Assembly (NCBI GenBank): GCA_036507955.1
Contig: DATCIH010000082.1
Location: forward strand, 1-26,182
Length of the DNA: 26,182 nt
From: DATCIH01 sp036507955
GTDB taxonomy: Bacteria; Bacillota; Clostridia; Clostridiales; Clostridiaceae
Reading direction: 5' to 3'
Position numbers and translations under genes: made by a program. This document shows, piece after piece, positions 16,545 to 24,705 of the stretch (its first letter is position 1; each line of letters begins with the position of its first letter). Under the pieces are notes generated by a model, which searched no databases, had not been told where the DNA came from, and was given only the letters and a program-made list of their open reading frames with translations.

Positions 16545-16615
16545 AAGCACCTGATAAATAAGTTGTAACCACCTTTAGCTATATTATCAGCTAAAGGCCT
16601 TATTTAGGGGTGCTT
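16545..16615 (-). promoter_or_regulatory. Nested hairpin with T run in the clpB leader
   Basis: Two concentric inverted repeats: inner CCTTTAGCT (16572-16580) with AGCTAAAGG (16589-16597), a perfect 9-bp match around an 8-base loop; outer AAGCACC...TAAATAAG (16545-16562) with CTTATTTA...GGTGCTT (16599-16615), broken by small internal bulges. In clpB RNA the structure ends in GGTGCTTTTTG, so it resembles an intrinsic terminator, about 40 bases before the start codon. It may be an attenuator, a heat-sensitive RNA structure, or a terminator left from an upstream unit. Confidence 0.55.
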
Positions 16616-16946
16616 GTAATTGTTTATTAACTTGATTTTTCATGTGATACTCAATAAAAGTATGGTTATTATAATGAATAGGGCTAAAATTTATTTCCCA
16701 TTTTAATAATATAATAAACACCCAATTACTATTATACCACTATACTTAAAGGTTCTTATAAGGATTTGATAGTTTATGCATGACGCTTTTTGCTTATATA
16801 GCCTAGCACTCCAAACCACATGCATTAATCGCTCTCTATTTTCTCCATTTTTAAAACTAAACAACCCAAATAATTCATTTTTTATCTTACTCTATATAAA
16901 TGGAATTCATTATGAGCTTCTTTTCTCTCTAATTTACTAATTATTA
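16616..16946. other. Non-coding stretch upstream of the clpB leader
   Basis: About 330 AT-rich bases lie between the clpB leader hairpin and the lipocalin-like pseudogene. A clpB promoter must be near 16616-16740, but no pair of -35 and -10 elements with standard spacing stands out. No small gene or RNA is supported. Confidence 0.4.
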
Positions 16947-17473
16947 CTATTCAATTGGTTTACCGAAATACATTAGTTCCCATATAGCTGTTTCTTCAAC
17001 TTTTTCAACAGTTATATTATTCTCTATTTTTTCTAAAATAGCATCTCCTGTAAATCGAAGATATGCTCCATCGTATCCACGCTTTGCCTGTATTGGTATC
17101 AACATATTTATCAGTAGCACTAAATGTTAAACATTCTGTCGCGTTATCAGCAAGAATTTTTCCATCTTTAGCTAACATGAACACAGGAGTTTCTTTATAA
17201 CCATATAGCTTTTCCGCTGTAATATAAGAAGAAAGGACAGTATAATCCCCAATCTTTGCACGTCCCCAGTACCAATTGATCGTGATAGCCAATACCTGTA
17301 TATTCCTTAGTTATCTCATTAATTGTAATAGTAGCTTTTACATTTCCTTGAGGAACAGAAGGTAACCATGCAAAAAATTCTTCATCTTGTTCACCAAAGT
17401 AATTAGATCCTGTACCATTTCTCCATGCTGGTACTATACCTTCCAAAGTAATATCAGCATAAATATTATCCAT
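16947..17473 (-). pseudogene. Broken CrtC/AttH-type lipocalin-like protein gene
   Basis: Three consecutive minus-strand frames together read as the C-terminal two thirds of an AttH/CrtC-like (lipocalin-like) protein. Frame one (17473 to about 17285) has PAWRNGTGSNYFG, FFAWLPSVPQG and TGIGYHD. Frame two (about 17285 to 17085) has INWYWGRAKIGDYTVLSSY. Frame three (about 17085 to the stop at 16949-16947) has GYDGAYLRFTGDA and ends in WELMYFGKPIE. The first switch falls where intact relatives read GYHDHNWGN...NWYWGR, so a deletion between two AATTGG-like copies is likely. The N-terminal portion (with the EWWYFD-type motif) is missing. It is not functional as it stands. The family's biochemical role is poorly known; CrtC itself hydrates carotenoids. 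Confidence 0.75.
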
Positions 17474-17619
17474 CTCTATATGAGATTAAAGATTTAAATT
17501 TAAATAGTATTTATACTGATTTAGTTTTAAAATGCGGAATAGATTTTCATTTGACTAAGCTAAACTGGTTTGATGAGTCTATAGCTAGCTTAAAAAAACT
17601 TCAAGTTGAAAGCAAATGA
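17473..17619 (+). pseudogene. C-terminal fragment of an unrecognised gene
   Basis: A plus-strand open stretch reads SLYEIKDLNLNSIYTDLVLK and, after CGIDF, HLTKLNWFDESIASLKKL, ending at TGA 17617-17619. The amphipathic, charged composition looks like real coding sequence, but there is no start codon. The frame begins exactly where the lipocalin-like pseudogene ends, suggesting a deletion or insertion joined two broken genes. Family unknown. Confidence 0.4.
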
Positions 17620-17685
17620 AAAAATATATTCTTTAAGGGGTGTCGCCTATATTTGTAAAATTTAAATTCCAAAATGCGGTAAATA

Positions 17686-17929
17686 ATGATACAATTATAT
17701 CTGTATCATTCAGAACGTCATCTATCATCAGCTGTTTTTAGAGATTATATTGATGAAGGTGTGCATCCTTTGTTCAGAATTCCGATAATAAAAAACAGAT
17801 ATCCTTGAAAATCATGAATGGGGCCAAGCTATTTTGGAAGAACACTGGGATTTGAATTTGCAAAGGAAATGTAAAACATTTGATGATACTTTAATAAAAG
17901 GGGAACAAAAAAATGGAAGCAAAAATTAA
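17686..17929 (+). pseudogene. Gene remnants upstream of the EamA transporter
   Basis: Two overlapping plus-strand pieces. The first (17686-17808) reads MIQLYLYHSERHLSSAVFRD then YIDEG, reminiscent of the C-terminal end of LysR-type regulators (RHLSPAVRAFIDF). The second, in another frame (17804-17929), reads LENHEWGQAILEEHWDLNLQ and ends inside the first codons of the transporter gene; I cannot place it. Neither has a complete domain. The LysR suggestion is weak. Confidence 0.35.
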
Positions 17930-18812
17930 GATTATTTTTTCTATGGCACTTTTTGGAACTATTTCAATTTTTGTTAAAAACATTCCACTTCCTTCTGGGG
18001 AAATTGCACTTTTTAGGGCAATAATAGCAGCAGTGGTAATTATCATATATAAGATTATAATCGGAAAGAAAATTTCGTTCTCAGACATAAAAAAGGACCT
18101 TCCTGCACTCTTTATTTCAGGTATGACAATGGGCTTTAACTGGATATTGCTTTTTCAGGCATATAAATATACAACAGTTTCAATTGCAACATTAAGCTAT
18201 TATTTTGCACCTGTAATTGTTATGGTAGCATGCCCCATTTTGTTCAAAGAAAAGCTGACAATTAAACAAGTAGTGTGCTTTGTTATGGCAACAGTAGGAT
18301 TGATTATGGTAATAGGTGTTAGTGGTATGGGAAAATCTAGTAATAACCTTATTGGTATAGGTTTTGGTCTTGGTGCGGCAGTATTGTACGCAACTGTTGT
18401 GTTATTTAATAAGTTTATTAAAAATGTTACTGGTATTGACAAAACGTTAATACAATTTTTGGCGGCGATTATTGTTCTTACACCATATGTGTTCGCAACA
18501 ACAGGAATAAATATAGGAAGTTTAGATAATATTGGAATAATAAATCTTCTGATACTTGGCATTATTCATACTGGAATATGTTATTGTCTGTATTTTTCAT
18601 CGCTTAAGGATTTGAAAGGTCAGGAGGCATCTATTTTAAGCTACATTGACCCACTTATTGCGATAATTATATCAGTAACTATTTTGGGTGAATCATTACT
18701 CCTTATACAAATTATAGGTGGAATGATGATTTTAGGTTTTACACTTTTAAATGAAATTAAATCAAAATCTAGAAGAGTTTACGATATTGCTAACAGCAAA
18801 AATATGAAGTGA
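17913..18812 (+). CDS. EamA-family (DMT superfamily) membrane transporter
   Basis: A 299-residue protein made almost wholly of hydrophobic helices, ten in two repeats of five, as in EamA/RhaT transporters. The first repeat contains PLPSGEIALFRAIIAAVVII and FNWILLFQAYKYTTVSIATL; the second contains GICYCLYFSSLKDLKGQEAS followed by LSYIDPLIAIIISV and ILGESL, typical motifs of the EamA repeat. These proteins export or import small metabolites such as amino acids, but the substrate cannot be predicted. The start ATG at 17913 has AAGGGGAA upstream. It looks intact although flanked on both sides by broken genes. It converges on the enoate reductase remnant, with no clear terminator in the gap. Confidence 0.92.
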   Translation: MEAKIKIIFSMALFGTISIFVKNIPLPSGEIALFRAIIAAVVIIIYKIIIGKKISFSDIKKDLPALFISGMTMGFNWILLFQAYKYTTVSIATLSYYFAPVIVMVACPILFKEKLTIKQVVCFVMATVGLIMVIGVSGMGKSSNNLIGIGFGLGAAVLYATVVLFNKFIKNVTGIDKTLIQFLAAIIVLTPYVFATTGINIGSLDNIGIINLLILGIIHTGICYCLYFSSLKDLKGQEASILSYIDPLIAIIISVTILGESLLLIQIIGGMMILGFTLLNEIKSKSRRVYDIANSKNMK

Positions 18813-18906
18813 GCAATATTCTAAAAAAAGATAGGCACCCCCCACCTACCCCAAAATTTCTTCTTCCTTATTATATTGTATAGCCTTTACGTACTATTAA
18901 AAAGCA

Positions 18907-20786
18907 TTAGATAGATCTTGCAACCTCGTAGGCATCCCAAATTGCACCTCTGATATTTTTGACTTCTTTTGAGTCACCTACATTATATATTTCATCTATA
19001 TCATATCTCAATTCTTCAAACAGAGCATTTTCCTTTTTAAATCCAATTGCTAAAATGACATCTTCTGCAGAAATAGTCTCTTCAGTTTCCCCGGATTTTA
19101 TAACTGCACCAATATCATTTATTTCTACTAGTCTTGAGTTTGTTTTTATAGTAACATTGTGGAATTTTAATAAGTCTCTTAGCATAAACTCATTCATTGG
19201 AGCCATAGGAACTCCTGCCTTTAAAATATCACTTATTGCTTCAACAATAGTTACCTTCTTCCCTTGTTTCCTAAGGTGTAGTGCAAGTTCACATCCTACG
19301 AGACCTCCACCGACAATAACGCAATTATCGTTTACTACCTTTTTACCAAGAAGGACTTGGCAAGCATCCGAAACTTTTTTATTATCACTACATGGAACCT
19401 TAGGTATAATAGGTTCCGAGCCAGTGGCAACAAAAACAACATCTGGATTCATTCCAACTACTATATCTTTTGTTGCTACTGTATTTATTTTCACATTAAT
19501 ATTTAAATTTTTCAGTTGATTGGCATACCATTTAATTAAAGCTCTGTCATCCTCCTTGAAATCAGGAACTCCACCAGCAATGATAACAACCTGTTTTTTG
19601 TCAACTGCAGGACTTATTCCAGTAAATATTTCTCTAGCACACTCAGGATTTACTGCACATGAGCCTCTTACCCCTCCAAAAATTCTTGCAAAGCACCCAT
19701 CATGACATGATAAGCACGGTCTTATATCATCGACTTTTGCAGATTTTAATTTATTCACATAATCTGGGTCTGCCAAAAGTGGTCTTCCCAGTCCAACTGC
19801 ATCCAGTTTCCCATTTTCTAACGCTCCAATTGCCATTTCCGGGTCATCCATTCTGCCAGCAACCATAACCGGAACATTTACCACCTTTTTAAGTTGCTCA
19901 GTTAATGGTAAGTACATACCCTTCCCAAAATACATAGGTGGATGTGCCCAATACCATGAATCATAAGATCCTGCATCTGCATCAAATGCATCATATCCAG
20001 CTTCTTCAAGTATTTTAGCAGCCTCCAATGCTTCCGGTATATCACGTCCCAATTCCTCGAAGTCTTCTCCTGGAAGTGCACCTTGTCTTAAAGCTTTAAT
20101 ATAACTCTTAATACTAAATCTCAAAATTACAGGGAAATTTTTTCCACATGCAGCTTTAATTGCTTGGACAATTTCTATTGCAAATGTAAGTCTTCCTCGT
20201 AAATCTCCTTCATATTTATCTTTTCTTTGATTGAACAATGTCATTGTAAAGCAATCCAGCATATATCCTTCATGAACAGCATGAATTTCAACACCATCGA
20301 AGCCAGAATGTTTTGCTATTACTGCAGCTTGCGCAAACTTCTTTACGATTTCCTCTACCTCGTCAGTTGTAATTTCTCTGTGTACTATCCTCGGATCCCA
20401 TCTATTTGTTGTTGGTGAAGGTGCTACAAAATCATCTCCATCTATCGCCATTGGAAATGCTGACCTTCCAAATCCTGCAGTTAACTGAAGAAAAATTTTT
20501 GAACCAAAAGCATGTATCCTTTCATTCATCTCTCCAGCAACTTTTGGAAATTGGTGTGGATTTGTAAGAGGCGACGCAGCTGATCCCGGTGCGTGTTTTT
20601 CTACATTATTATCCACATAATTTGCTCCGGTAATAATTAACCCAACTCCACCTTTAGCTCTTCTTACATAGTATCATTTGTGTATGTACCTTCTGTAGTG
20701 CTTGTTATAGGTGTTAACATTGGAGCCATAAAAAATTTATTCTTAATTTCAAGGTTGTTGATTTTAAATGGTTCAAATAAGCCTTT
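18907..20786 (-). pseudogene. Decayed 2-enoate reductase / old yellow enzyme-type oxidoreductase
   Basis: Intact relatives are about 660-670-residue flavin/Fe-S enzymes reducing enoates or dienoyl-CoA. The open stretch from GTG 20616 lacks the N-terminus. In another frame, 20783 to about 20675 reads GLFEPFKINNLEIKNKF then FMAPM, the usual start of the family, but without a start codon. A frameshift near 20665-20676 separates it from YYVRRAKGGVGLIITGANYV. The barrel has HAVHEGYMLD and the 4Fe-4S motif C301/C304/C308/C320 (numbered from 20616). After KKQVVIIAGG the sequence jumps to VPDFKEDDRALIKW: some 40 residues of the FAD-binding Rossmann motif (GGGPAGMEAA type) are missing near 19570. The NAD-binding GGGLVGCELA is intact. 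With two lesions it is probably non-functional. Confidence 0.8.
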
Positions 20787-20827
20787 ATTATTTATATTAT
20801 AAAGGTTTATAAAGGATTGATTTCAAT

Positions 20828-20959
20828 ATGAATGATAACAAATTGACAAACTATCAAAAGCAAGCTATTGAAACAAAAAATAGAATCTTCAACACAACAA
20901 TTGAATTGCTTAATAAGCTTGAATTTCTTTGCAGATACAAAAATAGTACCTACCAATAA
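20828..20959 (+). pseudogene. TetR-family regulator stub
   Basis: A plus-strand frame of 43 codons from ATG 20828 to TAA 20957-20959 reads NYQKQAIETKNRIFNTTIEL then LNKLEF, matching the first helix of TetR-type DNA-binding domains (TKxRIFxTAIELFxKxGF). The helix-turn-helix itself and the rest are missing: after LNKLEFLCRY the sequence is unrelated and stops. It is divergent from the enoate reductase remnant, the usual position of its repressor, so this is probably the remains of that regulator. Confidence 0.55.
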
Positions 20960-20983
20960 TAATATTATAATAACATATTGTGC

Positions 20984-21018
20984 AAAAAAATAGACTTGTA
21001 AACATTTAATTTTACAAG
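20984..21018 (-). terminator. Rho-independent terminator of the kdu operon
   Basis: On the minus strand CTTGTAAA (21018-21011) pairs with TTTACAAG (21002-20995) around an 8-base loop, followed by TCTATTTTTTTGC. It lies about 40 bp after the stop of the carbohydrate-binding-like gene. Confidence 0.8.
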
Positions 21019-21057
21019 CCTTGGAGCATAACACAAACAACAATTCTACAGAAGTGC

Positions 21058-21858
21058 TCACTTAATATCCTTACCATATACTTGAACTTCCGTAAGTGCT
21101 GCAAAGTCAGATGTTTCATCAGCCTTTTTAAAGTCTAAAAATTTAATCCATTTAATTATTTTTTTATCAAAGCCAATATATTGAGGCTCAATTGTCTTCA
21201 TCGTTTCTATAGTTTTATAAGTTCCATCAGAAAATTCTATTCTTATAGAATTCCAATAGGTGTCGTGTGGATAGTCCGCTCTTAAGTATAAGGCTATTTT
21301 ATCCACCTCCACTTCTCTGCCAAAATTAATTATAATTTCAGCATCTTCCCTTTGCCAAGTTCCCCATGACTCATAAGGCCATACACCATGTCCTTTATTG
21401 TCTATTTGTCCATCGATCACATTTCGAGCTGCAAAAACCGCCTCGTTACGTGTCTCCACATTTGCTGTTGCATGAGGGAAATAACTTGTTTCTCCTCGCT
21501 GATCCATTACATTTTTGGCCAGGTTTCTATAGGAGTAAATATCCTTTTCTTTAGCTAAACGCATACTAATATTATGTTCTTTTCCTTTAAAAGCCTCTTG
21601 GGAATATGGTATAGCCTCATCACCAAAGGGTATTGTAAATTCAAAGGTATTGGAATTTACATATATTAAAGATTCATCTAATTCATCATCTATATTAATA
21701 ATTAAATATTTATTTTTAGATGAGTTTGTAAAACTAATTTTATCTCCAGCTTGATAAACTTGTTCATAAACAAGGGAAACCTCTTCATGTCCATAAATTT
21801 TTCTTATGATGGCATTAGAATTATCTCTTAGCTCTATTGCTAATTCTTTTATATTCAT
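21058..21858 (-). CDS. Galactose-binding-fold (F5/8 type C-like) carbohydrate-binding protein
   Basis: A 266-residue protein without signal peptide or membrane helix. Residues about 130-262 look like a discoidin/CBM32-type beta-sandwich: ARNVIDGQIDNKGHGVWPYE, SWGTWQREDAEIIINFG, then VEVDKIALYLRADYPHDTYW, and a C-terminal LTEVQVYG that ends such domains. The N-terminal 100 residues form a separate beta-rich part with repeated aromatic and acidic residues. No catalytic motif is recognised. It is the last gene of the lacI-kduD-kduI operon, 19 bp after kduI, and a terminator follows. It is probably cytoplasmic and may bind or process uronate-containing oligosaccharides. That role is inferred only from context. 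Confidence 0.65.
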   Translation of the reverse strand: MNIKELAIELRDNSNAIIRKIYGHEEVSLVYEQVYQAGDKISFTNSSKNKYLIINIDDELDESLIYVNSNTFEFTIPFGDEAIPYSQEAFKGKEHNISMRLAKEKDIYSYRNLAKNVMDQRGETSYFPHATANVETRNEAVFAARNVIDGQIDNKGHGVWPYESWGTWQREDAEIIINFGREVEVDKIALYLRADYPHDTYWNSIRIEFSDGTYKTIETMKTIEPQYIGFDKKIIKWIKFLDFKKADETSDFAALTEVQVYGKDIK

Positions 21859-21877
21859 TCACACTACATCCTTTATA

Positions 21878-22708
21878 CTATCTTAGATCCTTAGTTGCTA
21901 CTGCATCCATATCTGTGAATTCTTGATTTTCTCCAACCATACCCCAAATGAAAGTATAGTTTTTCGTTCCTACACCAGAATGTATAGACCAACTTGGTGA
22001 AATAACTGCTTGTTCATTTTTCATAACTATATGCCTTGTTTCATTAGGAGTTCCCATAAGATGAAAAACTACATTATCTTCGCTCATATCGAAATATAAA
22101 TATACTTCCATTCTTCTATCATGAGTATGACAAGGCATTGTATTCCATACACTACCAGGTTCAAGTATTGTCATTCCCATAACTAATTGACAGCTTTTAC
22201 AAACCGCTGGATGTACATATTGATTTATTACTCGCTTATTACATTCTTCATCACTACCAGCTTTGACCTTATTAGCTTTCTCTAAGGTGATTTTAACTGT
22301 AGGATAATTCTTGTGAGCTGTAGCACTATTCAAATAAAACTTAGCTGGACTACTTGAATCTACACTTTCAAAGCTAATTTCTTTAGCTCCCATACCAACA
22401 TAAAGTCCGTCTCTTGCCCCTAATTCATATTTCTCACCATCTAAAGTTACGCTGCCAGCACCACCTATATTTATGACTCCAAGTTCTCTCCTTTCAAGAA
22501 AGTATTTACACCCTAATGCTTTACTTCCTTCTAGAATAAGGACCTTTTCTGTTGGCACGATGCCAGCTATAATTATTCTATCTATATGGCTATAAACCAT
22601 CTTTATTTCTCCGGGGACAAAAAGATCTTCAATTAAAAAATGTTTTCTTAATTCAGTAGTATCATATTTCTTTGCATCTTCATAATGATTTGAATATCTA
22701 GTTTCCAT
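21878..22708 (-). CDS. kduI: 5-dehydro-4-deoxy-D-glucuronate isomerase KduI
   Basis: Isomerises 5-dehydro-4-deoxy-D-glucuronate (from unsaturated uronates) to 2,5-diketo-3-deoxygluconate, upstream of KduD. A double-cupin zinc protein of 276 residues, normal length. The metal site is complete: His194, His196 and Glu201 in MPCHTHDRRMEVYLYFD, and His243 in SWSIHSGVGTKNY. The N-terminal METRYSNHYEDAK and the central GGAGSVTLDGE are also typical. The start has AGGAGG-like sequence upstream. It lies 40 bp downstream of kduD and 19 bp upstream of the carbohydrate-binding-like gene. Expression is probably controlled by the LacI regulator at the head of the operon. Confidence 0.96.
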   Translation of the reverse strand: METRYSNHYEDAKKYDTTELRKHFLIEDLFVPGEIKMVYSHIDRIIIAGIVPTEKVLILEGSKALGCKYFLERRELGVINIGGAGSVTLDGEKYELGARDGLYVGMGAKEISFESVDSSSPAKFYLNSATAHKNYPTVKITLEKANKVKAGSDEECNKRVINQYVHPAVCKSCQLVMGMTILEPGSVWNTMPCHTHDRRMEVYLYFDMSEDNVVFHLMGTPNETRHIVMKNEQAVISPSWSIHSGVGTKNYTFIWGMVGENQEFTDMDAVATKDLR

Positions 22709-22748
22709 TACAATTCCTCCTAAAATTATATCAATTTTCTGTCCTGGC

Positions 22749-23531
22749 TTATCTTACTAACCATCCACCATCTACAGCTAAAATGTGACCATTAACATAA
22801 TCTGAAGCACGACTAGCTAGAAACACAACTGTTCCCATTACATCAAAGGGATTTCCCCATCTCCCTGCTGGTATTCTAGCCAATATATCCGCACTTCTTC
22901 CTTCATCTGCTCTTATTGGTGCTGTATTATCTGTTGCTATATATCCGGGTGCAATAGCATTTATTTGAATATTTTTATCTCCTAGCTCATTTGCGAAAGC
23001 TTTAGTTATGCCTGCTACACCATGTTTACTTGCTGTATAAGCCGGAACAAACTTTCCGCCTTGAAATGCAAGCATAGAGGCTATGTTAATAATTTTCCCT
23101 GAACCTTGCTTAACCATTATCTTAGCAACATCTTGGCTTAAGTAATATACTGCATTTAGGTTTATATCTAAAACTGTTTTCCAATCTTCATCTTTGAACT
23201 CAAGAAGTGGCGCTCTCTTAATTGTGCCTGCATTATTTACTAGAATATCAACTCTTCCAAATTCTTTAATGCAAGCTTCTACTGTTGCAGTTATTTCTTC
23301 CCTTTTCGATAAATCTGCTTTAAAAAAGGCAACCTTTCTTCCTTCAGCTTCTACAAGTTCTCTAGTTTCATCCCAATTAGTATCATAAGTAGGAACAAAA
23401 ATATCTGCTCCAGCCTTAGCTAAAGCAACCACATAGCCTTGTCCAAGTCCCGTATTACCTCCGGTTACTACAGCTACTTTACCCTTTAGTGAAAAAAAGT
23501 CCATTGAAAATTCATTTACTTTTGTACCCAT
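22749..23531 (-). CDS. kduD: 2-dehydro-3-deoxy-D-gluconate 5-dehydrogenase KduD
   Basis: An NAD(P)-dependent short-chain dehydrogenase that reduces 2,5-diketo-3-deoxygluconate to 2-keto-3-deoxygluconate. The cofactor motif is TGGNTGLG (23-30), followed by NNAG (99-102), catalytic Ser152, Tyr165 and Lys169 (AYTASKH), and the C-terminal NGHILAVDGGW. The sequences FVPTYDTNWDET and IKRAPLLEF are characteristic of KduD among short-chain dehydrogenases. The length of 260 is usual. It starts 36 bp after lacI and precedes kduI by 40 bp, in the same operon. The kinase and aldolase needed next (KdgK, KdgA) are not in this window. Confidence 0.95.
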   Translation of the reverse strand: MGTKVNEFSMDFFSLKGKVAVVTGGNTGLGQGYVVALAKAGADIFVPTYDTNWDETRELVEAEGRKVAFFKADLSKREEITATVEACIKEFGRVDILVNNAGTIKRAPLLEFKDEDWKTVLDINLNAVYYLSQDVAKIMVKQGSGKIINIASMLAFQGGKFVPAYTASKHGVAGITKAFANELGDKNIQINAIAPGYIATDNTAPIRADEGRSADILARIPAGRWGNPFDVMGTVVFLASRASDYVNGHILAVDGGWLVR

Positions 23532-23567
23532 TGTATTAACTCCTTTTCTATGTTTATTATTTTTAGT

Positions 23568-24554
23568 TTATTCATTGCATGATTTTCTTATTATAAGTTC
23601 AGGTTGCAATATAACTTTTTGCTTTGCACTCTGATTATTATTGATTTCGTCTATTAGTATTTTTGCTACGGTTCTCCCTAATTCAAATTTTCTTTGATGA
23701 ACGGTGGTTAGGGGAACAGGTAACATTGCAGCTTGTTCAATATCATCATAACCTGCAATACCAATATCTTTTGGTATTTGAATGTTGTTAATGTGACAAT
23801 ACTTCATAACTCCCATTGCTACAGAGTCGTTTATTGTAAAAATAGCATCTACCTTTTGTCTTACAAGTATTTCAGCCAGATTAAATCCATCTTCAAAAGT
23901 TGCTTTACTGTGTATTAAAATTTCATCATTACTTTCTATATTGTTTTCTATTAATACATCCTTATACGCCATTAATCTTTCATTGCTTGCAGATGAACTT
24001 TCATCCCCAAGAATTACTCCAATCCTTCTATATCCTTGCCTTAGCATGTGAGTGACTATTTTTCTAGCCCCAGCATAATTATCATTACCAACATAACTTA
24101 TTTCTAAATCATTAACATAATTATCAGCCATTACCAGAGGAACGTTTTTAATGATTTTCTCATAATCTTCAGCTTTAGGCTTTACCGGAATAAGAATTAT
24201 CCCATCAACTCTCCTCTGTGCTAGAAAATCAATATATCTATTTTCATTTTCTTTATTTCTATCACTATTACAAAACACAAGTCCATAACCTAATTTTTCT
24301 AAATATGAACTAACTCCTTTACTTACATACGCATAGTATTGATTCGTTATATCTGGTATTAAAAGACCAATCATATTTGTCTTGTTTAATATCAGGCTTC
24401 TAGCAGCGGAATTTGGGATATACCCTCTATCCTCACAGGTTTTCAGTATCCTTTCCCTTGTTTTTTTAGAGATTTCCTTACTGTTGTTTAATGCCCTAGA
24501 TACAGTAGTCGCAGAAACCCTGCATTCTATTGCTATATCCTTTATTCCCACCAT
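23568..24554 (-). CDS. LacI-family transcriptional regulator of the uronate genes
   Basis: The N-terminal helix-turn-helix IKDIAIECRVSATTVSRALN (4-23) and hinge helix PNSAARSLI (47-55) are followed by a periplasmic-binding-protein-like sensor domain (about 60-328), with MIGLLIPDITNQYYA and GIAGYDDIEQA as usual for the family. The start ATG at 24554 has GAGGAGA upstream. It is the first gene of an operon with kduD and kduI, so it presumably senses a uronate intermediate. Two identical palindromes, CGTTAACGTTAACG, of LacI-type form lie upstream on either side of a good promoter, implying autoregulation of the whole operon. Confidence 0.94.
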   Translation of the reverse strand: MVGIKDIAIECRVSATTVSRALNNSKEISKKTRERILKTCEDRGYIPNSAARSLILNKTNMIGLLIPDITNQYYAYVSKGVSSYLEKLGYGLVFCNSDRNKENENRYIDFLAQRRVDGIILIPVKPKAEDYEKIIKNVPLVMADNYVNDLEISYVGNDNYAGARKIVTHMLRQGYRRIGVILGDESSSASNERLMAYKDVLIENNIESNDEILIHSKATFEDGFNLAEILVRQKVDAIFTINDSVAMGVMKYCHINNIQIPKDIGIAGYDDIEQAAMLPVPLTTVHQRKFELGRTVAKILIDEINNNQSAKQKVILQPELIIRKSCNE

Positions 24555-24585
24555 ACTTTTCTCCTCAAGAATAATTAGTATTTTA

Positions 24586-24599
24586 CGTTAACGTTAACG
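24586..24599. promoter_or_regulatory. LacI-type operator 1 (proximal)
   Basis: A perfect 14-bp palindrome CGTTAACGTTAACG between the lacI -10 box and start codon, about 30 bp upstream of the ATG. Identical to operator 2, with centres 70 bp apart. The central AACGTT with a CpG at the dyad fits LacI/GalR operators. Confidence 0.8.
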
Positions 24600-24609
24600 A
24601 CTTATTTAA

Positions 24610-24638
24610 ACTATACCACTACTTAGAGTATAAAACAA
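24610..24638 (-). promoter_or_regulatory. Promoter of the lacI-kduD-kduI operon
   Basis: On the minus strand TTGTTT (24638-24633), a 17-base spacer and TATAGT (24615-24610) form a good sigma-A-type promoter, placed exactly between the two operators. Confidence 0.65.
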
Positions 24639-24655
24639 TGGCTAAGTAGATATAT

Positions 24656-24669
24656 CGTTAACGTTAACG
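24656..24669. promoter_or_regulatory. LacI-type operator 2 (distal)
   Basis: Second perfect copy of CGTTAACGTTAACG, here extended to a 16-bp palindrome by flanking T and A. It lies upstream of the -35 and about 36 bp downstream of the GH88 stop codon. Confidence 0.8.
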
Positions 24670-24705
24670 ACTAAAAGATTAACAAAAGATCAAAGGCCTT
24701 GTTTT

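Noticed and set aside
16572..16597. CIRCE (HrcA) operator before clpB
   Set aside because: CCTTTAGCT-N8-AGCTAAAGG does not match TTAGCACTC-N9-GAGTGCTAA; only the symmetry is similar. No CtsR heptad repeat was found either.
18813..18906. Bidirectional terminator between the EamA gene and the enoate reductase remnant
   Set aside because: The C-rich stretch GGCACCCCCCACCTACCCC does not form a stable stem with a T run on either strand.
20807..21061. 84-codon minus-strand open frame after the carbohydrate-binding-like gene
   Set aside because: It covers the terminator hairpin and the antisense of the TetR stub; the hydrophobic translation is a by-product of A/T-rich DNA.
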